DNA from: Circinella minor
Lineage: Eukaryota > Mucoromycota > Mucoromycetes > Mucorales > Lichtheimiaceae
Assembly: GCA_016758965.1 (NCBI GenBank)
Contig: JAEPRB010000454.1
Span: forward strand, 1 to 20,043
Length of the DNA stretch: 20,043 bases
Direction of reading: 5' to 3'
The position numbers and the translations under genes were made by a program. The notes beneath the pieces are model-generated. The model made no database searches. It was not told where the DNA came from and saw nothing but the letters and a program-made list of their open reading frames with translations. This document shows positions 19,789 to 20,043 of the stretch, piece by piece. Each line of letters starts with the position of its first letter. The first letter of the stretch is position 1.

Positions 19789-20043
19789 ATGAGTGAAAAT
19801 CATAATCAACCTGATATCATTTCCGAGCAAAATGTAAGATCAACTGTTACTATCATAATTTACAATTGGTTTTTCTGAAATGCTCATCTAAACATTGTTA
19901 ATATATTTTGAAACTCCAGGAACAAACAGCTGTTACCTTGGGTAGTCGTATTGATTTTGGTACTTATCGGGGTCGTGGTGCTGGCAGACCACGTACACGT
20001 CGTCGAGGAGCAGGTCGTCCTAATGCAAGATCCCGTGTTAAAT
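19789..20043 (+). CDS. Start of a basic RG/GRP-rich protein (AT-hook-like), cut by window edge
   Basis: The ATG at 19789 opens a 15-codon exon (MSENHNQPDIISEQN), then a GTAAGA donor at 19834 and an acceptor CTCCAG at 19919 give an 86-nt phase-0 intron. Exon 2 (from 19920) stays open to the window edge for 41 codons. It encodes TYRGRGAGRPRTRRRGAGRP: two GRP cores in arginine context, which resemble AT-hook motifs that bind the minor groove of AT-rich DNA. RG repeats could instead mean RNA binding. Both functions are inferred from composition. The remainder of the protein lies outside the window, so its family cannot be stated. Confidence 0.6.

Noticed and set aside
1..20043. tRNA or rRNA genes
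   Set aside because: No cloverleaf-compatible segment with an A/B box pair and no rRNA core sequence was noticed by eye. A covariance-model scan would be decisive.

Overview
The window looks like an AT-rich, transposon-laden stretch of a eukaryotic nuclear genome. Reading frames are interrupted by short introns, mostly 78-93 nt, with GTAAGT/GTATGT-type donors and one clear TACTAAT-like branch site. Together with a PIF/Harbinger transposase and a multi-copy gene family that resembles Mucoromycota hypothetical proteins, this points to an early-diverging fungus, most likely Mucoromycota. That placement is inference. No rRNA, tRNA, CRISPR or bacterial-type operon was seen.

Layout. 1-1667: AT-rich, holding the left arm of an old inverted repeat (about 560-915). 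1668-5471: composite repeat unit, copy A, minus strand. It carries a broken copy of a GIY-YIG-like/zinc-finger gene followed by a broken multi-exon gene with weak PD-(D/E)XK resemblance. 5471-7464: left part of a PIF/Harbinger transposon with an apparently intact four-exon transposase (5666-7272) and a truncated convergent coiled-coil ORF. 7466-8853: an old plus-strand copy (copy D) of the second half of the GIY-YIG-like gene. 10280-13269: the only intact member (copy C), two exons, 968 residues, minus strand. 13311-15757: AT-rich, with the right arm of the inverted repeat (about 14900-15225). 15760-19507: composite unit, copy B, in the same orientation as copy A. 19577-19623: a TATC microsatellite. 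19789 to the edge: start of a plus-strand gene encoding a basic RG/GRP-rich protein.

How the parts relate. Four copies of one uncharacterised gene family dominate the window. The intact copy combines an N-terminal region resembling a GIY-YIG nuclease core, a long central region, and a CxxC...HxC zinc-finger-like motif. In units A and B the native C-terminus has been replaced by the start of the PD-(D/E)XK-like gene, with the frame still open across the junction in copy A. This suggests an ancestral fusion or composite element. A 576-bp stretch of copy A is identical by eye to copy C although its flanks are diverged and copy A otherwise groups with copy B, which is a strong sign of gene conversion. 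The Harbinger element begins exactly at a TTA where homology between units A and B ends.

Best candidate for something new: the multicopy GIY-YIG-like/zinc-finger family and its composite form with a second nuclease-like module. Family names rest on motif reading only, with no database search.
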